From a virus, in the IMG/VR virus record IMGVR_UViG_3300023210_000217, positions 1 through 24,242 of that record: a stretch of DNA of 24,242 bases; one strand, 5' to 3'. The first letter of the stretch is position 1, and every line of letters starts with the position of its first letter. Under the pieces are notes generated by a model. It had not been told where the DNA came from. It worked only from the letters and a program-made list of their open reading frames with translations, and made no database searches. Position numbers and translations under genes: made by a program. Positions 14,022-22,302 of this stretch are shown here, in pieces.

Positions 14022-14296
14022 AACAGGCCGAGCCAGAACTAATCAGACAGATTGCCATGGGCAACATGGACGCTCTCGTAAATTTCATGAAGGACGCAAA
14101 AGAGCATAGCGTTGAAGTTATGCTTGGCGCATCAGACAGGGAAAGCCTACCGGAACACCGGTCAGAGATCAAAACCCTACACGAACTGATCAAGCTCATC
14201 GAAACCGCGCCGGAAACGGCAAGGCAAATAGAAAATTTAGCGGATTCCGAAACCGGCTCCGCGTCTCCTGGCGATCTCCAATCGAATAGTTTCTAG
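14018..14296 (+). CDS. hypothetical protein (92 aa) between portal and scaffold
   Basis: The start is ATG at 14018, overlapping the upstream stop (ATGA), with GGGCGGTGG upstream; a GTG six bases earlier is less likely. The protein is acidic and helical, with a regular heptad-like stretch (residues ~45-70: EIKTLHELIKLIETAPETAR). Many podovirus-like phages have a small helical protein here of unknown role. No specific family is recognised. Confidence 0.65.
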   Translation: MKQAEPELIRQIAMGNMDALVNFMKDAKEHSVEVMLGASDRESLPEHRSEIKTLHELIKLIETAPETARQIENLADSETGSASPGDLQSNSF

Positions 14297-14304
14297 ACGT
14301 AGAA

Positions 14305-14415
14305 ATGAAGCGAAAGGTCTCCCCAGAAACAACGGACAATGCGTTCTCAGGCTCCTAAATGGATTCCTCAGAGGCACCCGTAAAAAACAGCAGGAAACAA
14401 GGAAGAAAACAATGA
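14305..14415 (+). other. two micro-ORFs in the scaffold leader
   Basis: In the gap before the scaffold gene, ATG at 14305 opens 17 codons ending TAA at 14356-14358. The next base begins an ATG (14359) opening 18 codons rich in Lys, Arg and Gln, which end by overlapping the scaffold start (ATGA at 14412). Neither has a strong ribosome site. They could couple translation or be chance. Confidence 0.2.
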
Positions 14416-15548
14416 GTGACCAACCAACAGCATTAGCCCAGCAGTTAGCTCAAGTCCAAGCACTTGCGCCGCAATCACCCGTGCCCGCACAGGTGATGCA
14501 GCAGGTATTGCCAGACGCTTCAAACCCGCAGATGCCGGAAACGGCTACCCTACCGGGAATGGAACAGGCATTACCACAGACGCAACAGCCTTCAGAGTAT
14601 AACCAACTGGCACCCGCTCAGGCTCCACAGGCTCCACAGCCAATGCAGCAGCAACAGCAAGGGATTGCCCAACAGCCTCCCCAGCAGATGCCGCAGCAGG
14701 ATCCACAGCAACTCAATATGATGCACGGACGGTTACGTGCCGCAAATGACGAAATCCGGATGCTCAAGCAGCAAGCCGCGATGTCAGCCGCACAGCCAGC
14801 CACCGCAAATCAACCGCAACCCGCACCGCCAGTTCAGATCACAGCCGCCGACGTGACAGATGCAGATTGCATCCAGCATTACGGCCAGGCCTACTTTGAC
14901 GAGTGGGGTGTAGATGCGGTCAAGCAACAGCTTGTCGCCACCAAAAACATGATCGAGGCATCCACCCAACCAGCAGCCCCCGTCCAGAATATGGATCAAG
15001 TCCAGAAGCTGTCCAGTCAGTTCTTCCATGGCGAGTTATCGCGCATGGTACCGAATTACCAGACGGTCGAAGGCAATCCACAGTTCGAAACGTGGTTAAC
15101 CGGCAGCGTGGATCCAATGTCGGGGATGTCCTACAGCGACTGGCTCAATGATGCTTATAGTGAGGGTGATGCTTCAAGGGCCGCCCATATCTTCCAAATG
15201 TTCCTGGGACAAGGAGCCGGTGTTCCGGTCTACCAGCAACAGCCAACGCAACAGCCGATTCTGCAGGCCCAACAGCCCGCATACCAGCAGCCCGTACAGC
15301 CGTACATGCCGGTGAACCAGCCAATGCAGCAAGCAGTGATGCCTAACACAACTGGCGCCCCCGTTCAGCAGATGAACGCAGCTCCGGTGATGTCAAAGGC
15401 TCAGATCTTGCAGGCTCTTGTTGCTCTCCCAACTCAAGGTCTACAGCCATTAGAGTTGTCGACAGAAACCGCAAAATTAACGGCCCTCCTGAAGACGGCC
15501 CAAGCAGTCCCGCAACAGCCTCAACAGCATGCGGGAAATGTTTGGTAA
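14412..15548 (+). CDS. scaffolding protein, Gln/Pro-rich
   Basis: 378 residues. Residues ~1-100 and ~275-330 are low-complexity Gln/Pro/Ala. Between them is a helical segment (LRAANDEIRMLKQQ) and a folded region at ~200-270 containing HGELSRMVPNYQ, then WLTGSVDPMSGMSY and a GDASRAAHIFQMF helix. That middle pattern recurs in scaffold proteins encoded just before the major capsid protein in short-tailed phages. Scaffolds guide capsid assembly and leave before maturation. The long Gln-rich tracts are unusual for the family. GGAAACAAGGAAG precedes the ATG. Confidence 0.75.
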   Translation: MSDQPTALAQQLAQVQALAPQSPVPAQVMQQVLPDASNPQMPETATLPGMEQALPQTQQPSEYNQLAPAQAPQAPQPMQQQQQGIAQQPPQQMPQQDPQQLNMMHGRLRAANDEIRMLKQQAAMSAAQPATANQPQPAPPVQITAADVTDADCIQHYGQAYFDEWGVDAVKQQLVATKNMIEASTQPAAPVQNMDQVQKLSSQFFHGELSRMVPNYQTVEGNPQFETWLTGSVDPMSGMSYSDWLNDAYSEGDASRAAHIFQMFLGQGAGVPVYQQQPTQQPILQAQQPAYQQPVQPYMPVNQPMQQAVMPNTTGAPVQQMNAAPVMSKAQILQALVALPTQGLQPLELSTETAKLTALLKTAQAVPQQPQQHAGNVW

Positions 15549-15590
15549 GCATCTTCGCGATTGAGCCATAAACGATAAGGCATTTTTACA

Positions 15591-16514
15591 ATGGCATATC
15601 CTACCGCAGATGGACAACCGCAGCTGTCCGGAAGTTACATTCCAATGCTGTACGCAACTATGTTGCTCATTGAGTTCTATAAGACTACGGTCTTTGGAGC
15701 AATCGCTAATACTGAACACGAAGACCAGCTGAAGAAATTCGGTGACACTCTTCGGATCCGCACACTGCCTGACATCATCGTTCAAGACTATGTTAAGGGC
15801 CAAGACCTCAACTACCAGACCCCCGATCCTGGCTACATCGATCTCCTGATTGATAAGGGCAAATATTGGGCTATGGCTATCAACGCACTGGACAAAAAGC
15901 AGAGTGATATTGCTTACGTGGAGAAGTGGGCTGCTCATGCCTCACAGATCCAGGCCATTGCCATTGATACTGATGTCTTGCACAATACATACTCTACCTC
16001 GCATGCTAGTAACATGGGTGCCACAGCTGGCCTCATCTCTCAGTCTATTAATCTTGGTGCATTGACAGCCCCCAAGCTGTTGACTAAATCCAATATTATC
16101 GACTGGATTGTTGACTGTGGTGTCGTCCTTGACGAACAGGACGTACCTGCAGACCAGCGTTGGTTGACTCTTCCTGCCTGGGCATGTGGACTGGTTAAAA
16201 CCTCTGACCTTAAAGACGCAAGTCTGACAGGTGACAAGGTTTCCCCACTCCGCAATGGCCGCATTGGTATGATTGATCGCTTCGAGATCTATGCTACCAA
16301 TAACCTGGCTAAGGTTACTGACTCATCCGGTCCTATCTCCACCTACAACATCTTCGGACAGAAGAACGCATTGACCTTTGCATCGCAGATGGTTAATACC
16401 GAGACTCTGAAGAATCCGAAGGACTTTGGTGACTTGATCAGGTCCCTTCAGGCATACGGGTACAAGACCCTCAAGCCAGAAGCAATGGGTACTGGGTACA
16501 TCGCCCGCGGATAA
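15591..16514 (+). CDS. major capsid protein
   Basis: 307 residues, directly after the scaffold and before a decoration-like protein, the standard place for the major capsid gene. The segment YIDLLIDKGKYWAMAINALD near residues 83-102 and the following DKKQSD match HK97-fold coat proteins of podovirus-like phages. The protein is made in hundreds of copies per head. The ATG follows AAGGCATTTTTACA. A terminator-like hairpin follows 15 bases after the stop. Family is by pattern and position. Confidence 0.85.
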   Translation: MAYPTADGQPQLSGSYIPMLYATMLLIEFYKTTVFGAIANTEHEDQLKKFGDTLRIRTLPDIIVQDYVKGQDLNYQTPDPGYIDLLIDKGKYWAMAINALDKKQSDIAYVEKWAAHASQIQAIAIDTDVLHNTYSTSHASNMGATAGLISQSINLGALTAPKLLTKSNIIDWIVDCGVVLDEQDVPADQRWLTLPAWACGLVKTSDLKDASLTGDKVSPLRNGRIGMIDRFEIYATNNLAKVTDSSGPISTYNIFGQKNALTFASQMVNTETLKNPKDFGDLIRSLQAYGYKTLKPEAMGTGYIARG

Positions 16515-16529
16515 TGATTCCTGTTGTGA

Positions 16530-16563
16530 GGGAGCGGGTGTTTGATCGCGCCCGTTCCCTTTT
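16530..16563 (+). terminator. Rho-independent terminator after the major capsid gene
   Basis: GGGAGCGGG (16530-16538) pairs with CCCGTTCCC (16551-16559) with one G-U pair. The stem can be lengthened inside by three weaker pairs, leaving a 6-base loop. Four Ts follow. It is probably partial, so that downstream structural genes are made at lower levels than the capsid protein. Confidence 0.75.
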
Positions 16564-16609
16564 CACAGTTCCACTTTTTTAATTTCAATGCCAAAGAGAG
16601 ATTTGTATA

Positions 16610-17041
16610 ATGGCTGTTGATACTACTTACCTGAAAGGTGAAGGCAACTCCCTCAACAATGTATGTTTGGGTAATGCTTTCACAAAATCCTTCGTAATTG
16701 ACGCGGCGGTAAATGCAATCACAAACGCTGATGTCCTCAAACTGATGACTATTCCAGCTGATACCGTGATTGAAGGTGCCGTGTGCAATGTTATCACTGC
16801 TGAAGGTTCCGCCCTCACAGTAAATGTCGGCGATTACACCATCGCGACTGACATTGCTATTGATGCTGATAATTTCCTGGGCGCTATCGACTGTAATGCA
16901 GTTGCTAAGACCCTCGACGCAGCTCCTGTCACTGCTGCCTACTATGGCGCGAAGACCGCCTATGTCGGTGCTCTGTTCAGTGCTGCCGTTGCTGCCGCTA
17001 AGGTAGAGATCATCATCTACGGTCGTAAACTGACTGTTTAA
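16610..17041 (+). CDS. probable capsid decoration/cement protein
   Basis: 143 residues, rich in Ala, Val and Thr with short alternating beta strands (VIEGAVCNVITAEGSALTVN and KVEIIIYGRKLTV at the end). Small beta-rich proteins of this size directly after the major capsid gene are commonly head decoration proteins, which bind the outside of the capsid and stabilise it. The assignment rests on position and pattern. GAGAG lies about 10 bases upstream of the ATG. Confidence 0.6.
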   Translation: MAVDTTYLKGEGNSLNNVCLGNAFTKSFVIDAAVNAITNADVLKLMTIPADTVIEGAVCNVITAEGSALTVNVGDYTIATDIAIDADNFLGAIDCNAVAKTLDAAPVTAAYYGAKTAYVGALFSAAVAAAKVEIIIYGRKLTV

Positions 17042-17052
17042 TGATCATTGCT

Positions 17053-17087
17053 CTGGAAGGTGCCCGTATTATGCAGGTACCTTCCAG
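17053..17087 (+). other. 12-bp hairpin without T-run after the decoration gene
   Basis: CTGGAAGGTGCC (17053-17064) pairs with GGTACCTTCCAG (17076-17087), all 12 positions with one G-U. No T-run follows, so it is not a standard terminator. It may protect the 3' end of the capsid and decoration mRNA. Confidence 0.5.
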
Positions 17088-17124
17088 GTCACTCCCCAAC
17101 TGAAAACAACAGGAGAACAGTTCA

Positions 17125-17757
17125 ATGTCACAACCAATGAAAATCGTACAGCGACTTGGCGATGGTGCTATCTTTGCATGGACAGCCCTATTGCACAAGG
17201 ATCCCAATTTCCGAGCAGGCTACCTTGAAGTCAAGGACGGCAAACAGACCGTCACGCTCGACACACCTGAACCATTAGTGATTGACAATCGTAGTCAGTC
17301 CGAAATGGAACGTGTGCTGATCGAGGAGAACGCCCGCCTCAAAGAAATGCTGAGAGACCTTGGATGGGATGGCCGCATGGTCCCCGTCAACAAGCATGCT
17401 CCCGACGTGGTTGCAGCCCCCTTGGCCGCTGGCGAATCAGCATTGCCCCCGGTTGCCGGCGCAGTTGTCTCTGCTGACGATGTCCCTGGCGTCCCTACCG
17501 AGATCGAGCTACTCCCTGCCGACCCAGCTGTTGAGCTGCCCTTGCCTGACGCTCCGGTTGTAAGCACGTTGCCGACACCTCCGGTAACTCCACCTGTCAC
17601 CGGGCACCTTTCGCGGAGCAAGATGACGCAGATGCGCAATGAACTCCTTATTGTCCATGCTCATGCGTTGAAACCTGATGTCGACCTCCCTGACGGTGCG
17701 ACTAAGAAGGTCCTCATTGAAGAGGTCCTGAAGATCCAAGCGGAGCTATCTGAATAA
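17125..17757 (+). CDS. virion-associated protein with coiled coil and Pro-rich linker
   Basis: 210 residues. The N-terminal ~55 residues look like a small folded domain (GDGAIFAWTALLHKDPNF). A coiled coil follows at ~57-78 (SEMERVLIEENARLKEMLRD). Residues ~90-165 are a Pro/Ala/Val linker. The last ~45 residues form a SAP- or Rho-N-like helical domain (LSRSKMTQMRNELL then KKVLIEEVLKIQAEL). AACAGGAG is upstream. Its place between the decoration protein and the adaptor suggests a head protein; the family is not recognised. Confidence 0.6.
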   Translation: MSQPMKIVQRLGDGAIFAWTALLHKDPNFRAGYLEVKDGKQTVTLDTPEPLVIDNRSQSEMERVLIEENARLKEMLRDLGWDGRMVPVNKHAPDVVAAPLAAGESALPPVAGAVVSADDVPGVPTEIELLPADPAVELPLPDAPVVSTLPTPPVTPPVTGHLSRSKMTQMRNELLIVHAHALKPDVDLPDGATKKVLIEEVLKIQAELSE

Positions 17758-18350
17758 TGGCTAATGTACTTCTATCAACTCTACTGCCGCTCATGAGACT
17801 TAGGCGATGCCCTGAGAACCTCATGCTGCAGGAATTGCGTAACGCACACCGTCAGTTCTGTATTGATACGGAAATCTGGCAGGAAGCTCTCCCTGACATC
17901 GACTCTGTTGAAGACCAGGTAGACTACCAGTTGACGGCCGTCCCAGGCGATACGTATATCCACAGAGTTGTAGAAGTATACATTGACACCGCGTACCAGT
18001 ATGAATATCAATGGTCCGTTTCCAATGACATGATTTTGACATTGGATTCGGCGCCAGTTGAGGAAGATACACCAATCAAGGTGAAGGTCGTATACATTCC
18101 TACATTCACCAATATCAACGCTATCAACTGGTTATCCCAGGAATACGGCATGGCTATAGCTAAGGGTGCGGAAGCCAGGCTCAAAGAGGATCCAGTCAGT
18201 GCAGAAGACCCAGTTCCATGGTTCGACCCGTCCGGAGCCTTGACCGCTCAAGTCAAGTACGACGATGGGGTAGTATCGGCAAAAGCAAACCGCCTAGAAA
18301 AACGTCAATCAGCAAACATGCAGGCTCACCTGCCGTCATTTTATCTATAA
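17757..18350 (+). CDS. head-tail adaptor-like protein
   Basis: 197 residues. The N-terminal pattern (CPENLMLQELRNAHRQFCID followed by W-x-E-x-LPDI and VDYQL) matches phage proteins that sit between portal and tail, where an opening helix pair is followed by a beta domain. Such adaptors extend the portal ring and seal the head after packaging. The start overlaps the previous stop by one base (TAATG). No named family can be assigned with certainty. Confidence 0.65.
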   Translation: MANVLLSTLLPLMRLRRCPENLMLQELRNAHRQFCIDTEIWQEALPDIDSVEDQVDYQLTAVPGDTYIHRVVEVYIDTAYQYEYQWSVSNDMILTLDSAPVEEDTPIKVKVVYIPTFTNINAINWLSQEYGMAIAKGAEARLKEDPVSAEDPVPWFDPSGALTAQVKYDDGVVSAKANRLEKRQSANMQAHLPSFYL

Positions 18351-18361
18351 AGGGATTTTTA

Positions 18362-18595
18362 ATGGATGTGTTACTAGAAGTAATCAAGGCAAACGGTCTA
18401 CCAGCAGGATTACTCATTTACCTCATATGGCAGGGAAGAAAAGATTACGCCGCAGTATGCCACCGCTTGAACGCTGTCGAGGATTACGTGAAGAACGAAC
18501 TAGTAGCACTTGTTCAGAAGACAACCAAGACCATCGATAAGAATAGTGCAGTTATCCAGAAATGTAAACAGATTCAGCTAGGCAGGGACGATTAA
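18362..18595 (+). CDS. small membrane protein, holin-like candidate
   Basis: 77 residues. Residues ~3-23 form one hydrophobic segment (VIKANGLPAGLLIYLIW), followed by a charged coiled-coil helix. This layout is common among small phage proteins of the XhlA or accessory-holin kind, but also among others of unknown role. AAGGGA precedes the ATG. It lies between two adaptor-like genes rather than beside a lysozyme, so the lysis role is weakly supported. Confidence 0.55.
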   Translation: MDVLLEVIKANGLPAGLLIYLIWQGRKDYAAVCHRLNAVEDYVKNELVALVQKTTKTIDKNSAVIQKCKQIQLGRDD

Positions 18596-18596
18596 C

Positions 18597-18938
18597 ATGA
18601 CCGCACAAGACGTGATAGACGAGGTACGCGAGCAGCTTAACGACATGAGCGAACAGAGCGATAACTACCGGTTCAGCGATGCTGAGATGTTACGTGCGGT
18701 AACTGATGCGAACTACCAACTTGCAGGCGACCGGAAAGATCTACTTCTAACCGCAGCCGGTGCCTATGAAGTAATTGTCGACATTACCACCACTGGACAG
18801 ACGCTCTTCTTCGAATCGAACATGCGCAGTGCACTCTCCCATTTTGTTTCCCAGATAATCCTCACCAAGGACAGCGAAGACGATCAAAACATGAAGCTCG
18901 CTGGCTTTCACCTCAACAAGTACAACTCGCTAATCTAG
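18597..18938 (+). CDS. phage adaptor-like protein (113 aa)
   Basis: The start VIDEVREQLNDM with RFSDAEMLRAVTDANYQL is the typical opening of a phage adaptor family (DUF6682-like) found between portal and tail fibre genes in short-tailed phages. The rest is shorter than usual members and ends in a helix. AGGGA is 6 bases before the ATG, and only one base separates it from the previous gene. Confidence 0.55.
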   Translation: MTAQDVIDEVREQLNDMSEQSDNYRFSDAEMLRAVTDANYQLAGDRKDLLLTAAGAYEVIVDITTTGQTLFFESNMRSALSHFVSQIILTKDSEDDQNMKLAGFHLNKYNSLI

Positions 18939-18962
18939 CAACAACACAACAGGAAAAACATT

Positions 18963-19454
18963 ATGAAGCTCAAACTCACCTACCAGGAAATCATCGACCT
19001 TAACGATGCACTGAAAGCAGTGGGCAGCGCAAAGAGTAGCCCCAAATTCAGCCTTCGTATAGCACACAACCGGCATGCCCTTAAGAACCACATCAAGTTC
19101 GTCAAAGAGGGTGAGGTACCGTCTGCAGAGATGATTCAGATTGATAAGGACCGTCGTGACATCTTCGAGAAATACGCACTCCCGGTTGAATCAGGGCAGT
19201 TAAAAGTACCTAACGAGAAATGGCCGGAGTTCAAGGCTGAGATTGATGCGTTCAAAGAGAGCAACAAGAAAGTAACAGACGCTTACGACGCTCAGATGAA
19301 GAAGTATGTAGAACTTTTGAAAACCCAGCCTGTTACCGGAAAGCTTGACAAGGCCGAAGCTGTTGAACTGGTAGAGATACCAGAGGCATCATTGCCCAAG
19401 GAATTGAACGGCAATCAGCTTGAGGGTATCTTTGCCCTGATTAAGCTGAAATAG
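18963..19454 (+). CDS. hypothetical helical protein (163 aa)
   Basis: Helical and highly charged, with a long Lys/Glu-rich middle (residues ~85-120) and no membrane segment or Cys. AACAGGA lies upstream of the ATG. Its place just before the tail fibre suggests a virion or assembly role. The overall pattern, with a short N-terminal helix then a long basic-acidic helix, recurs in small phage proteins of this position, but I cannot name a family. Confidence 0.6.
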   Translation: MKLKLTYQEIIDLNDALKAVGSAKSSPKFSLRIAHNRHALKNHIKFVKEGEVPSAEMIQIDKDRRDIFEKYALPVESGQLKVPNEKWPEFKAEIDAFKESNKKVTDAYDAQMKKYVELLKTQPVTGKLDKAEAVELVEIPEASLPKELNGNQLEGIFALIKLK

Positions 19455-19476
19455 GCACAAACTAAGGAATAACGGC

Positions 19477-22299
19477 ATGCCGATTACCATCATCCCCAAG
19501 ATCCCGCAAGCGACAATAGCGCCACCTAACCCTCTCGACGAAGAGGCCGTGTTGACGTATGTATTCAGCTTCAAATCTCGCACAGGTGATGTATCCCCGG
19601 CAACAAACGATTATTCCGCGTCAATGATCGGTAATGACTCTGGGGTAACTGGCGGCAATGTGTCAGCTGCCCTGGATCAACTTGATTCCGACATAGATGG
19701 ACTAAGCTCTGTTTACCAGCCGCTTGACGCTGGCTTAACCAGTATCGCAGGACTGACAACTGCTGCAGACAAGATGATCTACACGACTGCCAGCGATACC
19801 TATGCTGTCACGTCGTTAACGGCATACGGACGGTCCTTACTGGACGATGCTGATGCTGGAACCGCCAGGGGTACTCTTGATGCCGTAGGCGGGCGCTCTG
19901 TACTTACCCTGAACACTATCCCCAAGGCAGATGCCAGTGGGGACGCGGTAAACTCCTCGATCACTGATGACGGATCCACTGTTACGATTGGCGGCAACCT
20001 CGATGTTACCGGCACTACCACAACCTTTGACAGTACAGTTGTAGCCATTGGCGATAGTCTGATGAAATATGCCAAGGATAACACGGCCACCGACATAATA
20101 GATATCGGCTGGTACGGCGTTTATGGCAGTGGCGGGACTAAGTATTCTGGCATGTTCAGAGACGCTTCGGATGGCAAGTTCAACCTTTACTCTGGACTTG
20201 AGGTCGAGCCCACGACCACCGTCAACAAGGCGGGATCGGGGTACACACTTGGCAATCTGGTCATTGGCACCCTGGACAGCACCGGAATCGATGTGGTAGG
20301 GAATATCACAGTCTCTGGCACGGTTGACGGAGTTGATATCAGCGCCCTTGATACTGATGATGTTGCATATTGCGGGACGCATGGGCACATAGCCACGATG
20401 CAGGATGTAATCAGCCATCAATGGAGCGCCGGCACAAGTGACTCCACGGAGAGCGAATTTGTCATTACAGAGGTCGGTGATGGTAGCATAAATATTACTG
20501 CAGGTTCTGCCGTGCTCCGTGCTACGAACTCGCCTCATGGCGACTTGTGCGGGTACGCACTGAGCGCAGTCACCGGCATGACGTTTGTCGATGGTAAGAC
20601 CAATTATATCATGGCTGACTACAACAGTGGCAGCCCACAACTACTCTCAACTGATAACCCTGCCATAGTATGGGGAGATCAGACGAAAGCGATCATCTAT
20701 GCGGTCAACCGACTAGGCACTCAGCTAAATATTGTAGATTTTCGTGGGACCAACATAGATTTTATTCGCAAGAACAATATCAAGGATGCACAAGTCAGAG
20801 GCACGGAACATGCCAGCGGCGCGTTTATCGCAGATGAAGGCTCTCGAAACATCTCGATTACGGCAGGATCCTTCTACCTCCTGAACAGTGCGCTATCGAC
20901 ACCAGCACTTGATACGAGTGTTGCAGGCACTTTTGAATACCTTTACCGTGACGGTGCTTCGGGATGGACTCGCGTTGCGTCCCAAACACAGATCAACGTG
21001 ACTCAGTACGACGATGATAGCGGGACACTTGCGACCTTGAGCAATAATAAGTATGGCGTCCATTATGTGTATGCCGTCTTAAACACACCGTCCCATTATA
21101 AAATCGTCTACGGCATCGCGGAATACGCCTCCCTGTCAGACGCGCAAGCCGCAGAACTGCCGGCGGAGCTTCCTTCCGATCTTGACGCAGACTCTACAGC
21201 GGAATTCGTTGGTAAGATCATCATCCGGAAGAGTGTTGACGCTTTCGAGGACATCCAAAGCCCGTACACGCAGGCGCTCACTTCAGCCACGGCATCAACG
21301 CATAACGCCCTTGCAGGACTCCAGGGCGGCACTGTCGATGAGTACTACCATCTGACGAGTACTGACTATACCGCTTGGACTACGACGCGAGCCAACCTGA
21401 CGACTCAGTACCGCATGGGCTACGTTAGTGCCGCGGGCGTGTTGACTGAGAGTAGCACGCTCAAGACCAATGCGACCGGAAATTTGATTATCGATACCGG
21501 CGCAAACTCGATAGCGTTGACGTTCGATGACAACTCAGTCACGAACCGGTTTCAGTTTAACGATGGCGGGAACCCGCTCGACACCTATTTCAAGGCCAAT
21601 GCAGACTCAACTAGAGCCGCGCATATCCAGGCGGTCTGCGGGTCTCTGAGCTGCGACGTGACGAGCGGCTTTGGCCGTAACGGGTTCGAGTTCACCGGCG
21701 CCGATTTCTATCTACGGTCCGCAGGTAACAACATCCTGCGGGTGTCCACATCAGCGGCAGCCAATTCATTGTATCTGGACGGGAGCTCGAATTTCCTTGT
21801 CGGCACCGTCTCCGGTTCAGGCACGGCCAAGATGGTCGTAAACGGGTATATCGCGCAAGATGGTGTGTTCGCTGAGATCCACACCCACGACGCGAGTACC
21901 GCGCAGACCATTGCTACCGGCGCGACGTACACCAAATCAACAGCCTTCACCGATAACGGACAGAGTTCCAACTGTACGGCAGACGTGGCTAACGATAAGA
22001 TCACGATCACGAAGGCTGGACGCTACCGTATCGAGGGCACTTTCAGTTTTACAAGTGACACTAACAACGTCATAATTAAGGGGTCCGCGTTTGTCGGAGG
22101 CGTTGAGTCTGATAACGTCCACTGGGAACGTAAGGTGGGGACAGGGGCAGATGTAGGTAACGCCGGGTTCACCGGGTTTATTGACATACCCTCTGACAAC
22201 ACAGATGTTGATTTCCGTATGGCCCACGATGCTGTAGGAGCGGTGGACATTACTATATCCTATGCAAATATGAACGTATCTTATCTAGGGAAAACCTAA
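19477..22299 (+). CDS. tail fibre protein
   Basis: 940 residues. Residues ~29-55 (FSFKSRTGDVSPATNDYSAS) are a typical virion-attachment opening of phage fibres. Residues ~85-140 carry a common fibre repeat (LTSIAGLTTAADKMIYTT then SLLDDADAGTARGTL). Residues ~190-265 (VAIGDSLMKYAKDNTATDI then GWYGVYG) match a fibre segment seen in many phages. Residues ~600-630 contain HNALAGLQGG and YYHLTS. Residues ~800-940 look like a C-terminal jelly-roll of the C1q/TNF kind (ITITKAGRYRIEGTFSF). The fibre binds the host surface. AAGGAATAACGGC precedes the ATG. Confidence 0.85.
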   Translation: MPITIIPKIPQATIAPPNPLDEEAVLTYVFSFKSRTGDVSPATNDYSASMIGNDSGVTGGNVSAALDQLDSDIDGLSSVYQPLDAGLTSIAGLTTAADKMIYTTASDTYAVTSLTAYGRSLLDDADAGTARGTLDAVGGRSVLTLNTIPKADASGDAVNSSITDDGSTVTIGGNLDVTGTTTTFDSTVVAIGDSLMKYAKDNTATDIIDIGWYGVYGSGGTKYSGMFRDASDGKFNLYSGLEVEPTTTVNKAGSGYTLGNLVIGTLDSTGIDVVGNITVSGTVDGVDISALDTDDVAYCGTHGHIATMQDVISHQWSAGTSDSTESEFVITEVGDGSINITAGSAVLRATNSPHGDLCGYALSAVTGMTFVDGKTNYIMADYNSGSPQLLSTDNPAIVWGDQTKAIIYAVNRLGTQLNIVDFRGTNIDFIRKNNIKDAQVRGTEHASGAFIADEGSRNISITAGSFYLLNSALSTPALDTSVAGTFEYLYRDGASGWTRVASQTQINVTQYDDDSGTLATLSNNKYGVHYVYAVLNTPSHYKIVYGIAEYASLSDAQAAELPAELPSDLDADSTAEFVGKIIIRKSVDAFEDIQSPYTQALTSATASTHNALAGLQGGTVDEYYHLTSTDYTAWTTTRANLTTQYRMGYVSAAGVLTESSTLKTNATGNLIIDTGANSIALTFDDNSVTNRFQFNDGGNPLDTYFKANADSTRAAHIQAVCGSLSCDVTSGFGRNGFEFTGADFYLRSAGNNILRVSTSAAANSLYLDGSSNFLVGTVSGSGTAKMVVNGYIAQDGVFAEIHTHDASTAQTIATGATYTKSTAFTDNGQSSNCTADVANDKITITKAGRYRIEGTFSFTSDTNNVIIKGSAFVGGVESDNVHWERKVGTGADVGNAGFTGFIDIPSDNTDVDFRMAHDAVGAVDITISYANMNVSYLGKT

Positions 22300-22302
22300 A
22301 CC

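Noticed and set aside
14618-14803. Cys-rich minus-strand frame inside the scaffold gene
   Set aside because: The Cys codons are just the complement of CAG/CAA-rich scaffold codons.
19837-20640. 267-codon minus-strand frame inside the tail fibre gene
   Set aside because: Antisense to clear tail-fibre sequence and without a leader.
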